A stretch of 64,000 nt of DNA from Shimia litoralis (GTDB lineage: Bacteria > Pseudomonadota > Alphaproteobacteria > Rhodobacterales > Rhodobacteraceae). Where the stretch lies: contig NZ_SULI01000005.1 of NCBI RefSeq assembly GCF_005518135.1, forward strand, positions 109,073-173,072. Reading direction: 5' to 3'. Positions 1-10,742 of the stretch are shown in pieces. The first letter of the stretch is position 1. Each line of letters opens with the position of its first letter. The translations under genes were made by a program, and so were the position numbers. The notes beneath the pieces are model-generated. The model had not been told where the DNA came from. It was given only the letters and a program-made list of their open reading frames with translations, and did no database searches.

Positions 1-1
1 A

Positions 2-1237
2 TGGGGTGAGAAGAACATCATCACCTGCGACATGGGCGGCACCAGCTTTGACATTACGCTGACCAAAGACGGGCAGGCAAACGTCAACAAAAACATCGAC
101 TTCTTGCGCTATCGTATTGGAATTCCGATGATTCAGGTGGAAACGCTTGGCGCTGGGGGCGGCTCGATCGGCTGGATCGACAGCATGGGTCTGATGCAGA
201 TGGGCCCGCAATCGGCTGGTTCTGAACCGGGGCCTGCATGTTATGGCCAAGGGGGCGAAAACCCAACGACCACCGACGCGAACCTGACAATGGGCTATCT
301 CAATGCGGATGGTCTGGTGGGCGGGCGCTTGCCATTGGATGTCAAAAATGCCCGCGGTGCGATCCAATCCAAGATCGCGGATCCGCTTGGCATTTCGATT
401 GAAAAAGCCGCGTATGGCATGTTCACTATTGTGAATAACAACATGGTCAACGCCATCCGTCGTGTGTCAGTCGAACGCGGTTACGATCCACGTGATTTTG
501 TCCTGATGGGCGCAGGTGGCGCCACAGGCGCCCACATCACGGCGTTGGCGCGTGAAATGGGTATCAGCAAGGTGCTGATTTCCAAGCTGGCCTCGGGATT
601 GTGCGCATATGGCCAGATTATCTCTGACGTAAAATATAACTATATGGCTCCTGCGCCAATTCGCCTTGAAGGGGCACCTGCGGCGGCCAAGCTTGATAGC
701 CTGTTCTCGGGTCTCGAAGAGCGTGGCCTTAAGGATCTCGCAGGGGATGGTTTTGCCGAAGATCGCATCTCTGTCCGGCGGTCTCTGGATATGCGCTATG
801 TCGGGCAAGTGCATGAATGCACAGTGGAAATTGACCAGTTCGATGTCACCGAAGCACGTCTTGAGGATATCAAGGCGGCGTTCCATACCCGCCACAAAGA
901 GCTGTACACCTATGACGAGCCCAACAGCGACGTAGAGGTCGTGAATGTGGAAAGCACCATCGCGGGTCACGTGGACAAACCTGACCGGATGAAAATTGCA
1001 CCAGGTTTGGGGGCCGAGTCCGCTCTTAAGGGCACACGTCCGATGGTGTTCTCGGCAGAGGGCATCACACAAGATGCGCCTGTCTATGACGGCTCTGCAA
1101 TGGGGGCGGGTGATACCCTCAGCGGTCCTGCGGTGATCGAAGAGGTGACCACCACCATTGTTGTGGAACCGGGTTGGACCGTCAATTTGCACGAAAGTGG
1201 CGTGTACCTGCTGACATCTGATGCGGCCGAGGCCTGA
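2..1237 (+). CDS. Hydantoinase/oxoprolinase A-family protein, 5'-truncated by window edge
   Basis: The frame is open from base 2, so only the C-terminal 411 residues are visible; the family is usually near 690 residues. Visible residues 10-17 read DMGGTSFD, the ATP-binding signature of the HyuA/ASKHA fold, followed by a GAGGGSI loop and a GPACYG...PTTTDANL block typical of the family. Family members hydrolyse cyclic amides such as hydantoin, N-methylhydantoin or 5-oxoproline with ATP, normally with a HyuB partner, which is not in the window. The stop is 3 bases before an ABC transporter gene on the same strand, so the enzyme and importer are probably one operon. Substrate cannot be read from sequence; acetone-carboxylase-like members share the fold. 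Confidence 0.85.
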   Translation, partial: WGEKNIITCDMGGTSFDITLTKDGQANVNKNIDFLRYRIGIPMIQVETLGAGGGSIGWIDSMGLMQMGPQSAGSEPGPACYGQGGENPTTTDANLTMGYLNADGLVGGRLPLDVKNARGAIQSKIADPLGISIEKAAYGMFTIVNNNMVNAIRRVSVERGYDPRDFVLMGAGGATGAHITALAREMGISKVLISKLASGLCAYGQIISDVKYNYMAPAPIRLEGAPAAAKLDSLFSGLEERGLKDLAGDGFAEDRISVRRSLDMRYVGQVHECTVEIDQFDVTEARLEDIKAAFHTRHKELYTYDEPNSDVEVVNVESTIAGHVDKPDRMKIAPGLGAESALKGTRPMVFSAEGITQDAPVYDGSAMGAGDTLSGPAVIEEVTTTIVVEPGWTVNLHESGVYLLTSDAAEA

Positions 1238-1240
1238 TCC

Positions 1241-1993
1241 GTGACCCACATGGATCAACAAAAGGGTTCCTCCCTGGCAGCGTCTGGCGTGACTGTGGCG
1301 TTTGGAGGTTTCAAGGCCCTCACAGACGTCACAATGTCCATCACGCCGGGCGCTGTTCATGGGCTGATTGGCCCCAATGGTGCGGGTAAAACCACGATGG
1401 TCAATGTGCTCACGGGGTTTCAGGCCCCGACGACGGGGGCCATTCTGTTGGGTGACACCGATATCGGGACGCACAAGGCGCACAAATTGCGTCGTAACGG
1501 CGTCGCGCGCACCTTTCAGGCTGGCAGATTGTTCGCGGGCCTTGATGTCCTCGACAATTTGGCGGTGACGGGCGTGGGGCTTGGTCATTCCCGTCATGCC
1601 AGCGAGGTCGAAGCACAGCGTGTTTTGGACTGGATGGGGGTTAGCCACCTAGCCGATATGCCCGCGATGGGGCTGCCCTATACAGATGAGCGCCGCGTCA
1701 GCATTGCGCGGGCTTTGATGTATTCCCCCAGCTTTCTTTTGTTGGACGAACCCGCCGCAGGCATGAGCGAAGCCGAGGCCGAGGATTTGTCGCAAGTCAT
1801 TGCCCGGGTCGCAGCCGAGCTCGGCTGTGGGGTGCTGTTGATCGAACACAATGTCGGGCTGGTCCTGTCGGTCTCGCACCACGTGTATGTGCTGGATGCC
1901 GGACAAATCATCGAAGAAGGCGATCGGGATGTCATCCTGAGCAGCCGCAAGGTGCGCGACGCCTATCTGGGCGCGGATCAGGGGGAAATGTGA
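1241..1993 (+). CDS. ABC transporter ATP-binding protein, LivG type
   Basis: This is one of two ATPases of a branched-chain-type (HAAT) importer. Walker A GPNGAGKT is at residues 44-51, the Q-loop Gln at 93, Walker B LLLDE near 166-170 and the switch His at 203. The C-loop, which in LivG-like proteins resembles YGQQRR, here reads PYTDERR (146-152), so the central Gly and Gln are replaced. The start is GTG at 1241; an in-frame ATG at 1250 is equally possible. The gene lies 3 bases after the hydantoinase gene and overlaps the next ATPase gene, so translation is probably coupled. Confidence 0.9.
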   Translation: MTHMDQQKGSSLAASGVTVAFGGFKALTDVTMSITPGAVHGLIGPNGAGKTTMVNVLTGFQAPTTGAILLGDTDIGTHKAHKLRRNGVARTFQAGRLFAGLDVLDNLAVTGVGLGHSRHASEVEAQRVLDWMGVSHLADMPAMGLPYTDERRVSIARALMYSPSFLLLDEPAAGMSEAEAEDLSQVIARVAAELGCGVLLIEHNVGLVLSVSHHVYVLDAGQIIEEGDRDVILSSRKVRDAYLGADQGEM

Positions 1994-2727
1994 TGTCCAA
2001 GCTTGGTGTATTCGATGTCAGCGTGCGGTATGGAAAAGTGCCTGCGCTTAACGACGTGTCGCTGCATGTGGAAGAGGGCGAAAGGGTCTTTATTTCTGGT
2101 CCAAATGGGGCCGGGAAATCATCGTTACTCGGGGCAATTTCCGGCGCTGTTAGCACGTCACATGGGCGCATTGAAATGGATGGCGACATCCTGAGTGGTC
2201 GCCCGCCCGAGGCAATTGCACGGCTGGGCCTGTCTATGGTGCCGGAAGGCCGCGAGATTTTCGGCGCGTTGACTGTCGAAGAAAACCTGCGTGTAGGTGT
2301 CGGGATACGGCGCGACAAACAGGCAATTGAATCAGATATTTCAGATATTTACGATGCGTTCTCAATCTTGGGTGAACGTCGCCATGCAAATGCAGGCGCA
2401 TTGTCAGGCGGTCAGCAACAGATGCTGGCGATCGGGCGGGGGCTGATGACCAATCCCAAATTGATGATGGTGGACGAGCCGTCACTTGGGTTGGCACCGA
2501 ACATTGTCGATCAGGTCTATGAAACGTTGGTGGCGCTTCAAGAAGAGCGCGGTCTGACTCTGTTGATCGTAGAGCAAAGCTCTGCCCGTGCTGCGCGTGT
2601 GGGCGGCCGGATGATTTTGCTGCGTGGCGGTGCCGTCGTTGGCGATGGGGATGCAGCCGAATTTGCCCAACAGGATCTGCTGAAAGAGGCCTATTTTGGT
2701 GGGTCCCAAAAGGAGACAGCCCAATGA
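1993..2727 (+). CDS. ABC transporter ATP-binding protein, LivF type
   Basis: Second ATPase of the importer, 244 residues. Walker A GPNGAGKS is at about 36-43, a canonical LSGGQ at about 137-141 and Walker B LMMVDE just after. The C-terminal part has the short LivF-like layout. The ATG at 1993 overlaps the stop of the LivG-type gene; a GTG one codon earlier (1990) is an alternative start. It likely pairs with the LivG-type subunit, and the heterodimer would have one normal and one altered C-loop. Confidence 0.9.
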   Translation: MSKLGVFDVSVRYGKVPALNDVSLHVEEGERVFISGPNGAGKSSLLGAISGAVSTSHGRIEMDGDILSGRPPEAIARLGLSMVPEGREIFGALTVEENLRVGVGIRRDKQAIESDISDIYDAFSILGERRHANAGALSGGQQQMLAIGRGLMTNPKLMMVDEPSLGLAPNIVDQVYETLVALQEERGLTLLIVEQSSARAARVGGRMILLRGGAVVGDGDAAEFAQQDLLKEAYFGGSQKETAQ

Positions 2728-3638
2728 ACAATGTTGCCCAACTCTTTTTTGATGCTGCCAGCCTTGGGGGCATCTATGCCATGGCCGCCTTGGGGATCGC
2801 GCTGATTTTCGGAGTGATGAACTTGGTGAATTTCGCGCATGGAGACTATATTGCGGTCTGTGTTTTTGCGCTGATTGTGCCATCCAGCGAAGCCGTCGCG
2901 GTGATGTTTTTAGGACATGCGCCGGCGGTGGTATTGATCCCGATGCTCTTGGGGATCGGGGCCTTGTTGGCGATGGCATCTGAATATGTGGTGTTTCGCC
3001 ATTTTCGCCGTGCTGACCCCGTGGCAATGATGATCGCGTCCTTTGCACTTGGTTTTGTCATTCAAAACGGGTTGTTGGCTGTGTATGGCGGGCGCCCCAA
3101 GGCAATCAGCCTTTGGCCGGACCTTAACACGCCTGTGGCAATCGCGGGGGCCAGCGTGCCTTTGCTGCAGGTGATTGTGATTGTTGCGACGCTTGTTGTC
3201 GTGTGCTCGCTGGCGCTGTTGCTCAAGAAAACCCGTATTGGGTTGGAAATGCGCGCAGCAGCCGAAAACTTTACCATGGCGCGGCTTTTGGGGGTGCGGG
3301 CGAACGTTGTGATCACCGGCGCTTTTGCATTGTCCGGCGCTTTGGCAGCGGCAGTGGCAATGATTATGGTCACGCAAACCGGTGTTGCGGATGTGCGCAT
3401 GGGGGGCCAGATCATGTTGGTCGCCTTTATTGCCACCGTGATTGGCGGCATGGGCAGCTTGCCCGGCGCCGTTGCTGCGGGTTTTTTGATCGGGGCAGTA
3501 TCGGTTCTGTTGCAGGCGTTCCTGCCATTGGATGCGCGCCCGTTCAGAGATGCGTTTCTCTACACCTTTGTGATCGTCAGCCTGTTGCTACGCCCGCAAG
3601 GTCTTTTTGCCTCAAACACTTCAAAACCAAGGGTCTGA
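2724..3638 (+). CDS. Branched-chain-type ABC transporter permease, LivH type
   Basis: Hydrophobic protein of 304 residues with about eight predicted membrane spans. The N-terminal part carries the family block IFGVMNLVNFAHGD, and the C-terminal part carries the loop GGMGSLPGAVAAG that contacts the ATPases. The start ATG overlaps the stop of the LivF-type gene (ATGA). It forms the membrane channel together with the LivM-type protein encoded 3 bases downstream. Confidence 0.9.
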   Translation: MNNVAQLFFDAASLGGIYAMAALGIALIFGVMNLVNFAHGDYIAVCVFALIVPSSEAVAVMFLGHAPAVVLIPMLLGIGALLAMASEYVVFRHFRRADPVAMMIASFALGFVIQNGLLAVYGGRPKAISLWPDLNTPVAIAGASVPLLQVIVIVATLVVVCSLALLLKKTRIGLEMRAAAENFTMARLLGVRANVVITGAFALSGALAAAVAMIMVTQTGVADVRMGGQIMLVAFIATVIGGMGSLPGAVAAGFLIGAVSVLLQAFLPLDARPFRDAFLYTFVIVSLLLRPQGLFASNTSKPRV

Positions 3639-3641
3639 GAT

Positions 3642-4676
3642 ATGCATAGCACTCATACACAAAAACGTCTGCGGGCATTGTCGACACCCGTCATCTTGAT
3701 CTTGATCTTATGCGCCTTTGTGGGGCTGGTCACACTGTTTGGCGACAAATCTCTGGCGCGTATGGCCGCCCAAACCATGATCCGCGTGGTCTTTGTGGTG
3801 GGGCTGTGGATATTTGTCGGTAATTCTGGCGTCGTCAGCTTTGGACATGCCGGATATATGGCGATCGGGGCGTATGCGTCGGCTTGGCTGACGTTGAAAC
3901 CGCAAACCAAAGCGCTGTTTTTGCCAGACTTGTGGCCATGGCTGGCCGAGGCCCAGTGGCCCGTCTTGCCCGCCGCAATTGCCGCTGGTCTTTTGACAGC
4001 CTGTGTGGCCCTGATCTCTGGGGCAGCGATCTTGCGGTTGTCCGGTATTGCAGCATCGATTGCGACCTTTGCCTTTTTGGCGATCGTCAACACGATCTAT
4101 TCGAATTGGGATGGCGTCACAGGGGCCACATCTTCGGTTGTGGGCCTGACGCGGTATGCCGATCAATGGGTCACATTGGCGTGGGCGGGGGCTGCGGTTC
4201 TGGTCGCGGCTGTGCATGCCAACTCGGCGTCGGGCCTTGCCTTGCGGGCCACGCGTGAAGACGAAGTTGCCGCATCGGCATCTGGCATCAACATGTATGG
4301 GCACCGGCTGTTGTCACTGGTGATCAGCGGCTTTTTCGTCGGTGTCGCGGGGGCATTGTTTGGCCACTCTCTGGGTGTGCTGAACCCTGGCAGCTTTTAT
4401 CTGGGTATCACATTCATCACGTTGGCCATGCTGGTGGTCGGGGGCGTCTCAAGCCTGTCCGGCGCGGTCACCGGGGTGCTGGTGTTGTCTTGCCTGATCG
4501 AAGCCCTTGTTCGCATGGAACGCGGCGTTGAAATCGGAGACGTGGCCTTTGCGTTGCCCAGCGGGGCACAGGAAATTCTGATCGGCGTTGTGATGATCAT
4601 CGTGCTGATCGTACGCCCCACGGGTCTGATGGGCGGACGAGACTTCCAATGGCCAAAATTTGGCAAAACTACCTGA
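3642..4676 (+). CDS. Branched-chain-type ABC transporter permease, LivM type
   Basis: A 344-residue polytopic protein, the second channel subunit. It has the LivM marks: an SFGHAGYMAIGAYASA segment after the first spans and a GGVSSLSGAVTGV coupling loop near the C-terminus. It ends 38 bases before the substrate-binding protein gene. Together with the preceding three genes and the following one it makes a complete importer. Confidence 0.9.
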   Translation: MHSTHTQKRLRALSTPVILILILCAFVGLVTLFGDKSLARMAAQTMIRVVFVVGLWIFVGNSGVVSFGHAGYMAIGAYASAWLTLKPQTKALFLPDLWPWLAEAQWPVLPAAIAAGLLTACVALISGAAILRLSGIAASIATFAFLAIVNTIYSNWDGVTGATSSVVGLTRYADQWVTLAWAGAAVLVAAVHANSASGLALRATREDEVAASASGINMYGHRLLSLVISGFFVGVAGALFGHSLGVLNPGSFYLGITFITLAMLVVGGVSSLSGAVTGVLVLSCLIEALVRMERGVEIGDVAFALPSGAQEILIGVVMIIVLIVRPTGLMGGRDFQWPKFGKTT

Positions 4677-4714
4677 AAATAAAGAAAATACTCAGTCAAC
4701 AGAGGAGACTACTC

Positions 4715-5884
4715 ATGAAAACCATTTTATCCGCAACCGCCGTCGCACTGGGGCTCGCAGCCCCGGTGATGGCAGACGACATCACCATCGGGTTTGCCAT
4801 TGCGCAATCGGGCTGGCTCGAAGCATATGACACGCCAGCCACCACTGCGGCCCGCATTCGGATCGAAGAAATCAACGCTGCTGGGGGGCTTTTGGGTCGC
4901 CAGATCAAATGGATCGAGGCAGATACAAAGTCAGATCAACAACAATCTGCCAGTGCAGGTTTGCAGTTGATCGATGAAGGCGCCGACATGCTTGTGGTCA
5001 GCTGCGACTATGATTTTGGCGCGCCTGCCGCCTTGGCGGCTGAAAGCGAAGGCATCAACTCGTTCTTTCTGTGTGCCGAAGACGTAAAGGCGGGCATTCA
5101 GGGTGTCGGCCCCAATAGTTTCTCTGCGTCTGTTCTGGCGGCGGTGCAGGGCGCAACCATGGCAGAATGGTCCATGGCCGAGCGCGATGCGAAAACCGGA
5201 TATGTGCTGTTGGACACGACAATTGAATACAACAAGGGGATTTGTACCGGCTTTGATTGGATGTTCCCGACGGCCGGTGGCGATATTGTCGGGCGCGATA
5301 CCTTTAAGAACGGCGATGCGTCCATTGCCAGCCAAATCACCCGTATCAAGGCACTGCCGCAAGAGCCCGACGTGATTATGCTGTGTTCCTATATCCCCGG
5401 CGCGGCCTCTGCGGTACGCCAAATTCGGGCGGCTGGGATTAACTCGCTGATTTTGAACGGGTCTGCGGTTGATGGATCATATTGGCTTGGGGCCACGCCG
5501 GATCTATCGGGATTTGTGGTGCCTGTTCAGGGGTCGATTTATGGCGACGATCCACGTGCAGACGTCGAAGCCTTTAACGTCGCCTATGAAAAAGCCACAG
5601 GCGCACGTCCGGCAAGTTCTTATGCCTATCCCGGATATGTGTTGATTGATCTTTGGGCCAAAGCGGTTGAGCGTGCAGGCACAGTGGAGGGATCAGAGGT
5701 CACTGCTGAACTCGAAAAAATGACGGACGAGCCGACAGCCTTTGGTCCTCGGAGCTTCTCGGACGAGCTTCACCATCAGAATGCTGCGGAAATGCAGATC
5801 ATCGAGATCACCAACGCCAAACCGGCAGTGGTCAGCAAATGGGCGATTTCCAAGCCTGTGCCGCTGGATGTCCTGCTGCGCTAA
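4715..5884 (+). CDS. ABC transporter substrate-binding protein, branched-chain amino acid/amide type
   Basis: Periplasmic binding protein of 389 residues, Peripla_BP_6 fold. The first about 20 residues are a signal peptide ending VMA, followed by DDITIGFAIAQSG. I chose ATG 4715 because AGAGGAG lies about 9 bases upstream and the signal peptide follows directly; the longer open frame from 4649 overlaps the permease gene. Binding proteins of this type serve amino acids, amides, urea and cyclic ureides. Linkage to a hydantoinase A-family gene suggests a cyclic amide or ureide ligand, which is inference. A strong hairpin follows the stop. Confidence 0.88.
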   Translation: MKTILSATAVALGLAAPVMADDITIGFAIAQSGWLEAYDTPATTAARIRIEEINAAGGLLGRQIKWIEADTKSDQQQSASAGLQLIDEGADMLVVSCDYDFGAPAALAAESEGINSFFLCAEDVKAGIQGVGPNSFSASVLAAVQGATMAEWSMAERDAKTGYVLLDTTIEYNKGICTGFDWMFPTAGGDIVGRDTFKNGDASIASQITRIKALPQEPDVIMLCSYIPGAASAVRQIRAAGINSLILNGSAVDGSYWLGATPDLSGFVVPVQGSIYGDDPRADVEAFNVAYEKATGARPASSYAYPGYVLIDLWAKAVERAGTVEGSEVTAELEKMTDEPTAFGPRSFSDELHHQNAAEMQIIEITNAKPAVVSKWAISKPVPLDVLLR

Positions 5885-5892
5885 TAATGGTC

Positions 5893-5924
5893 GGAGCGAC
5901 GGGATGACCGTCGCTCCACTTTGT
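5893..5924. terminator. Bidirectional hairpin terminator between importer operon and gbcB
   Basis: A perfect 10-bp stem (5893-5902 with 5908-5917) with a 5-base loop lies between two convergent genes. The following T-run is weak (ACTTTGT), so termination on the plus strand is likely but not certain. Confidence 0.6.
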
Positions 5925-7009
5925 CATATTTCGACGGCGACTTTGCCAATCGGATTTGAACAACACGCAAGGATATACCCTGCATCAATATCGTCTTCGG
6001 AAATGCCACCATTGTGCACCATATGCACGTCACCAGCGGTTTTGCGGACCTTGCATGTCCCACACACACCAAACGTACACCCCGACGGAATATTCAGACC
6101 TGACGCACGCGCCGCCGCCAGAACAGTATCGGTTTGCGCCACCTTTGCTGTGACACCGGATACGGAAAAGGTGATCTCGGACATTGAATCGTCTTCAAGC
6201 ACCACATCATCAAGATCCGGCTGATCAGCCTCTGTTTCCACTGGCGCGCCAAAGCTCTCTTGGTGATACATGTCCATGTCGAACCCAAGCCCAGCCAACG
6301 CGTCCCGCACAGCTTGCATGAACGGCTCTGGTCCACAGCAATACACCTCGCGGTCAAGATAGTCGGGCGCCATCAAGCCAAGCATGAGCTGGTTGAATTG
6401 GCCTTGGTATCCTGTCCAAGGGCGATACCGGTCCGGTTCTTCGACGACAAACTTAAGATCAAGGCCCGGTGTCCGGCTGGCCATTTGCTCTAGGCGCTGT
6501 CGAAAGATGATTTCCGAGGGGCGCTTGGCGCAATTGATGAACACAATGTCCATGTCCTTGCCTTCGTCCCACATACAGGTTGTCATCGACATCATCGGGG
6601 TGATGCCTGATCCCGCCGAAATATACAGGAACTTGCGCGCAGAGCTGTTGGCGTTGGTAAAGACACCTGCAGGCCCAAGCGCCTTGAGGCGCATACCAGG
6701 CTTGAGCACGTCAAGCATCCAGCGTGTGCCAATGCTGTCGTCCTGTGCCTTTGCCGTGATGGTAATCGAGCGCGGGCGCGACGGCGATGACGAAATCGTA
6801 TAGGTCCGATACACCACGCCCCCCGGTTGTCCCGGAGCAGGAATTTCCAAAGTCAGGAATTGCCCTGGTTGATAGGAGAACAGCGCGCCTGACGGAGCGC
6901 GGAACGTAAAGCTGGCCGTGTTGGGCATTTCCGGCACAATTGAGACGCATTCGAGCAGTTCACTGTCGTGCCATATCATACCGGTGTTTTCTGAAGGTGA
7001 TTGAGTCAC
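5924..7009 (-). CDS. gbcB: Betaine-type demethylase reductase subunit (GbcB-like)
   Basis: Flavin and iron-sulfur reductase of 361 residues that passes electrons from NAD(P)H to the Rieske oxygenase encoded just upstream. FAD motif RTYTIS is at about 68-73 and the nucleotide-binding AGSGITP at about 132-138. A C-terminal plant-type 2Fe-2S domain has Cys 311, 316, 319 and 349/350. The GTG start at 7009 has GGAG about 9 bases upstream, overlapping the end of gbcA; ATG at 6979 is an alternative without a clear ribosome site. Operon position right after the oxygenase supports the pairing. A reductase for another Rieske N-demethylase cannot be excluded. Confidence 0.85.
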   Translation of the reverse strand: MTQSPSENTGMIWHDSELLECVSIVPEMPNTASFTFRAPSGALFSYQPGQFLTLEIPAPGQPGGVVYRTYTISSSPSRPRSITITAKAQDDSIGTRWMLDVLKPGMRLKALGPAGVFTNANSSARKFLYISAGSGITPMMSMTTCMWDEGKDMDIVFINCAKRPSEIIFRQRLEQMASRTPGLDLKFVVEEPDRYRPWTGYQGQFNQLMLGLMAPDYLDREVYCCGPEPFMQAVRDALAGLGFDMDMYHQESFGAPVETEADQPDLDDVVLEDDSMSEITFSVSGVTAKVAQTDTVLAAARASGLNIPSGCTFGVCGTCKVRKTAGDVHMVHNGGISEDDIDAGYILACCSNPIGKVAVEI

Positions 7010-7014
7010 AGGCT

Positions 7015-8545
<1,531 letters not shown>

Positions 8546-8825
8546 GCAACGTATCCTCGGAATTTTTAGGCGCTGGACAAATTGCGACCTTTTGGAATTC
8601 AAAAATGACCTTGGGAAAAGATGGGCAAAATCGACGTCACGCGATCAGCCGGAGAGTATCCACTCATGAGCAACGTCAATCTTGGTCTCTTACATCATTT
8701 CAAATATTCTCTGCTTGAGAAGGGGGCGCTTTTTCGGGCGACGGATACGGATGTTCTGCCAAGCCCATTTTGCTTTTCTTTTTACAGCAACCTGTGCGAG
8801 ATAGACCCTTGAGCCGTCTTTACGC
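8546..8825. other. Intergenic stretch between riboswitch and dusA
   Basis: About 280 bases between the divergent riboswitch leader and dusA. It must hold the promoters of both, but I see no convincing -35/-10 pair. Short open frames here (63 codons plus strand, 85 codons minus strand running into dusA) have no ribosome site and no recognisable content. Confidence 0.5.
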
Positions 8826-9905
8826 ATGCATTTGAGAATGTCCGGCAAAAAGAAAACACTGTTGACGAGCGGAACCGTGCGAAAACCTGAAACAAATTTA
8901 TCAACGCCAGATGTTTGCAATAATGCAAAACTGAGTGTGGCACCCATGATGGACTGGACGGATCGGCATTGTCGGTATTTTCATCGACTGATGAGTGGCC
9001 AAGCCTTGTTGTACACCGAAATGGTCACCTCGCCCGCATTAGTGCGGGGGAATGCGGTGCATTTGCTGGCCTATAACCCAGAGGAACATCCCGTTGCGCT
9101 TCAGTTGGGGGGATCGGATCCTGTGGAACTGGCCAAAGCGGCCAAGCTTGGCGATGCAGCTGGGTATGACGAGATCAACCTGAATGTGGGCTGTCCGTCT
9201 GATCGGGTGCAATCTGGCACCTTTGGCGCGGTGCTTATGAAAAACCCTGATCTGGTGTCGGAATGCGTCAAAGCCATGCAGGATGCCGTCAGTGCCGAGG
9301 TCACCGTGAAATGCCGGATCGGCGTGGACGAACAGGACCCCGACGTGATCTTGCCCGAGTTCCTTGAAAAAATATCTGCGGCAGGGGTTACACGTGTGAC
9401 CATTCATGCGCGCAAGGCGTGGCTCAAGGGATTAAGCCCAAAGGAAAACAGAGACATTCCGCCTTTGGATTATCCTCTTGTTTTCAAGATGAAAGAGGCC
9501 TTTCCGCATCTTCATATGTCGCTCAATGGTGGGGTGCAGACGCAAGATGACATTGCCGACCTGCTTGCGACCGGTATGGATGGGGTGATGGTGGGGCGTG
9601 CGGCCTATCATGCGCCCGCGTCGATTTTGGTAGGGGCGGACAGCCGCTTTTTTAACACGCCGGATGCACTTGATGCCCAAGGGGCGGTGCGGGCCATGTT
9701 GCCGTATATGGAAGATCACCTGTCCAAAGGAGGACGTTTGAATCAGATTACGCGTCACATGCTGGGGGTGTTCACCGGCAAGCCGGGGGCGCGTGGATGG
9801 CGACGCGCCCTGTCCGAGGGTGTATCGGTGAAAGGTGCCGGACCTGAATTGGTTGAACGCGCCCTTGATGAATTTGTGGCGGCTCAAACTCCGCCTGCCT
9901 CGTAA
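8826..9905 (+). CDS. dusA: tRNA-dihydrouridine synthase A
   Basis: FMN enzyme that reduces uridines 20/20a of the tRNA D-loop. It has the DusA-family blocks APMMDWTDRHCR (about 39-50), the active-site Cys123 in NVGCPSDRV, HARKAWLKGLSPKENR in the middle and a C-terminal helical tRNA-binding domain. The core begins at about residue 36; the first 35 residues from ATG 8826 are unlike the family, so the true start may be an ATG at 8838 or a later alternative codon. No strong ribosome site decides this. The downstream permease begins 12 bases after the stop. Confidence 0.92.
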   Translation: MHLRMSGKKKTLLTSGTVRKPETNLSTPDVCNNAKLSVAPMMDWTDRHCRYFHRLMSGQALLYTEMVTSPALVRGNAVHLLAYNPEEHPVALQLGGSDPVELAKAAKLGDAAGYDEINLNVGCPSDRVQSGTFGAVLMKNPDLVSECVKAMQDAVSAEVTVKCRIGVDEQDPDVILPEFLEKISAAGVTRVTIHARKAWLKGLSPKENRDIPPLDYPLVFKMKEAFPHLHMSLNGGVQTQDDIADLLATGMDGVMVGRAAYHAPASILVGADSRFFNTPDALDAQGAVRAMLPYMEDHLSKGGRLNQITRHMLGVFTGKPGARGWRRALSEGVSVKGAGPELVERALDEFVAAQTPPAS

Positions 9906-9917
9906 GGAGACCTGCAC

Positions 9918-10742
9918 ATGCCGGAAACCGCATTGTTGCTTCAAATGTGCGCACTGCTCTTGGTCATTGGGGCCTTTGCGGGTGTGCTTGCCGGATTGCT
10001 TGGGGTGGGGGGCGGCATCGTCTTGGTGCCCGCCTTTTTCTATGCGTTTCAGGCTCTGGGCTATGACGGGCCGCAGCTCATGCAGATTTGTCTGGCGACG
10101 TCTTTGGCGACCATCATTGTCACGTCTGTGCGCTCTGTGTTGAGCCACAACAAAAAGGGCGCTGTGGATTGGGATATTTTGCGCGGCTGGGCCATCGGAA
10201 TCGCGCTTGGTGCGGTTTTGGGCGTGATGGTGGCGACATCCCTGCGCTCTGTCACGCTTCAGATGATATTTGGTGTGCTCGGAATGGGGATCGGGCTGTA
10301 CATGGGGTTTGGCCGGTCTGAGTGGCGTTTGGGGCAGGCGATGCCAACCGGTATCACGCGTGCGATCTTAAGCCCTGCTGTGGGGTTTATGTCGGTGCTC
10401 ATGGGGATTGGGGGCGGCAGCTTTGGCGTGCCCTTGATGAGCTTGTTCAACACGCCCATCCATCGTGCAGTTGCGACGGCTGCGGGGTTTGGTGTGTTGA
10501 TTGCGGTGCCGTCTGTGGGGGGGTTCTTGCTGGTGGATATTGATCCCGCACATAAACCGCCGTTGACGATTGGTGCGGTGAACTTGGTCGCTTTTGGGCT
10601 GGTCGTGTCCATGACCCTTGTGACGGCGCCGATCGGCGTCAAGTTGGCACATGCGATGGACCCGAAACCTCTCAAGCGCGTCTTTGCGGTGTTTTTGGTG
10701 ATCGTTGCTCTGAACATGCTGCGCAAGGCATTTCTGGGATGA
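9918..10742 (+). CDS. TauE/SafE (TSUP) family membrane permease
   Basis: Polytopic protein of 274 residues with about eight membrane spans and the duplicated TSUP layout: GLLGVGGGIVLVPAFF near the N-terminus and the matching LMGIGGGSFGVPLMS in the middle. Family members move sulfite, sulfoacetate or other small organic anions across the inner membrane. ATG 9918 has AAGGAG about 9 bases upstream. It overlaps the following gene by ATGA, so the two are likely co-translated. Substrate unknown. Confidence 0.85.
   Translation: MPETALLLQMCALLLVIGAFAGVLAGLLGVGGGIVLVPAFFYAFQALGYDGPQLMQICLATSLATIIVTSVRSVLSHNKKGAVDWDILRGWAIGIALGAVLGVMVATSLRSVTLQMIFGVLGMGIGLYMGFGRSEWRLGQAMPTGITRAILSPAVGFMSVLMGIGGGSFGVPLMSLFNTPIHRAVATAAGFGVLIAVPSVGGFLLVDIDPAHKPPLTIGAVNLVAFGLVVSMTLVTAPIGVKLAHAMDPKPLKRVFAVFLVIVALNMLRKAFLG

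Noticed and set aside
467..1648. 393-codon open frame on the minus strand
   Set aside because: Opposite the hydantoinase and LivG-type genes; no family likeness.
8690..8947. Basic 85-codon frame on the minus strand before the riboswitch
   Set aside because: It overlaps the start of dusA, lacks a ribosome site and matches no family I know. It could be looked at again only if dusA starts later than 8826.
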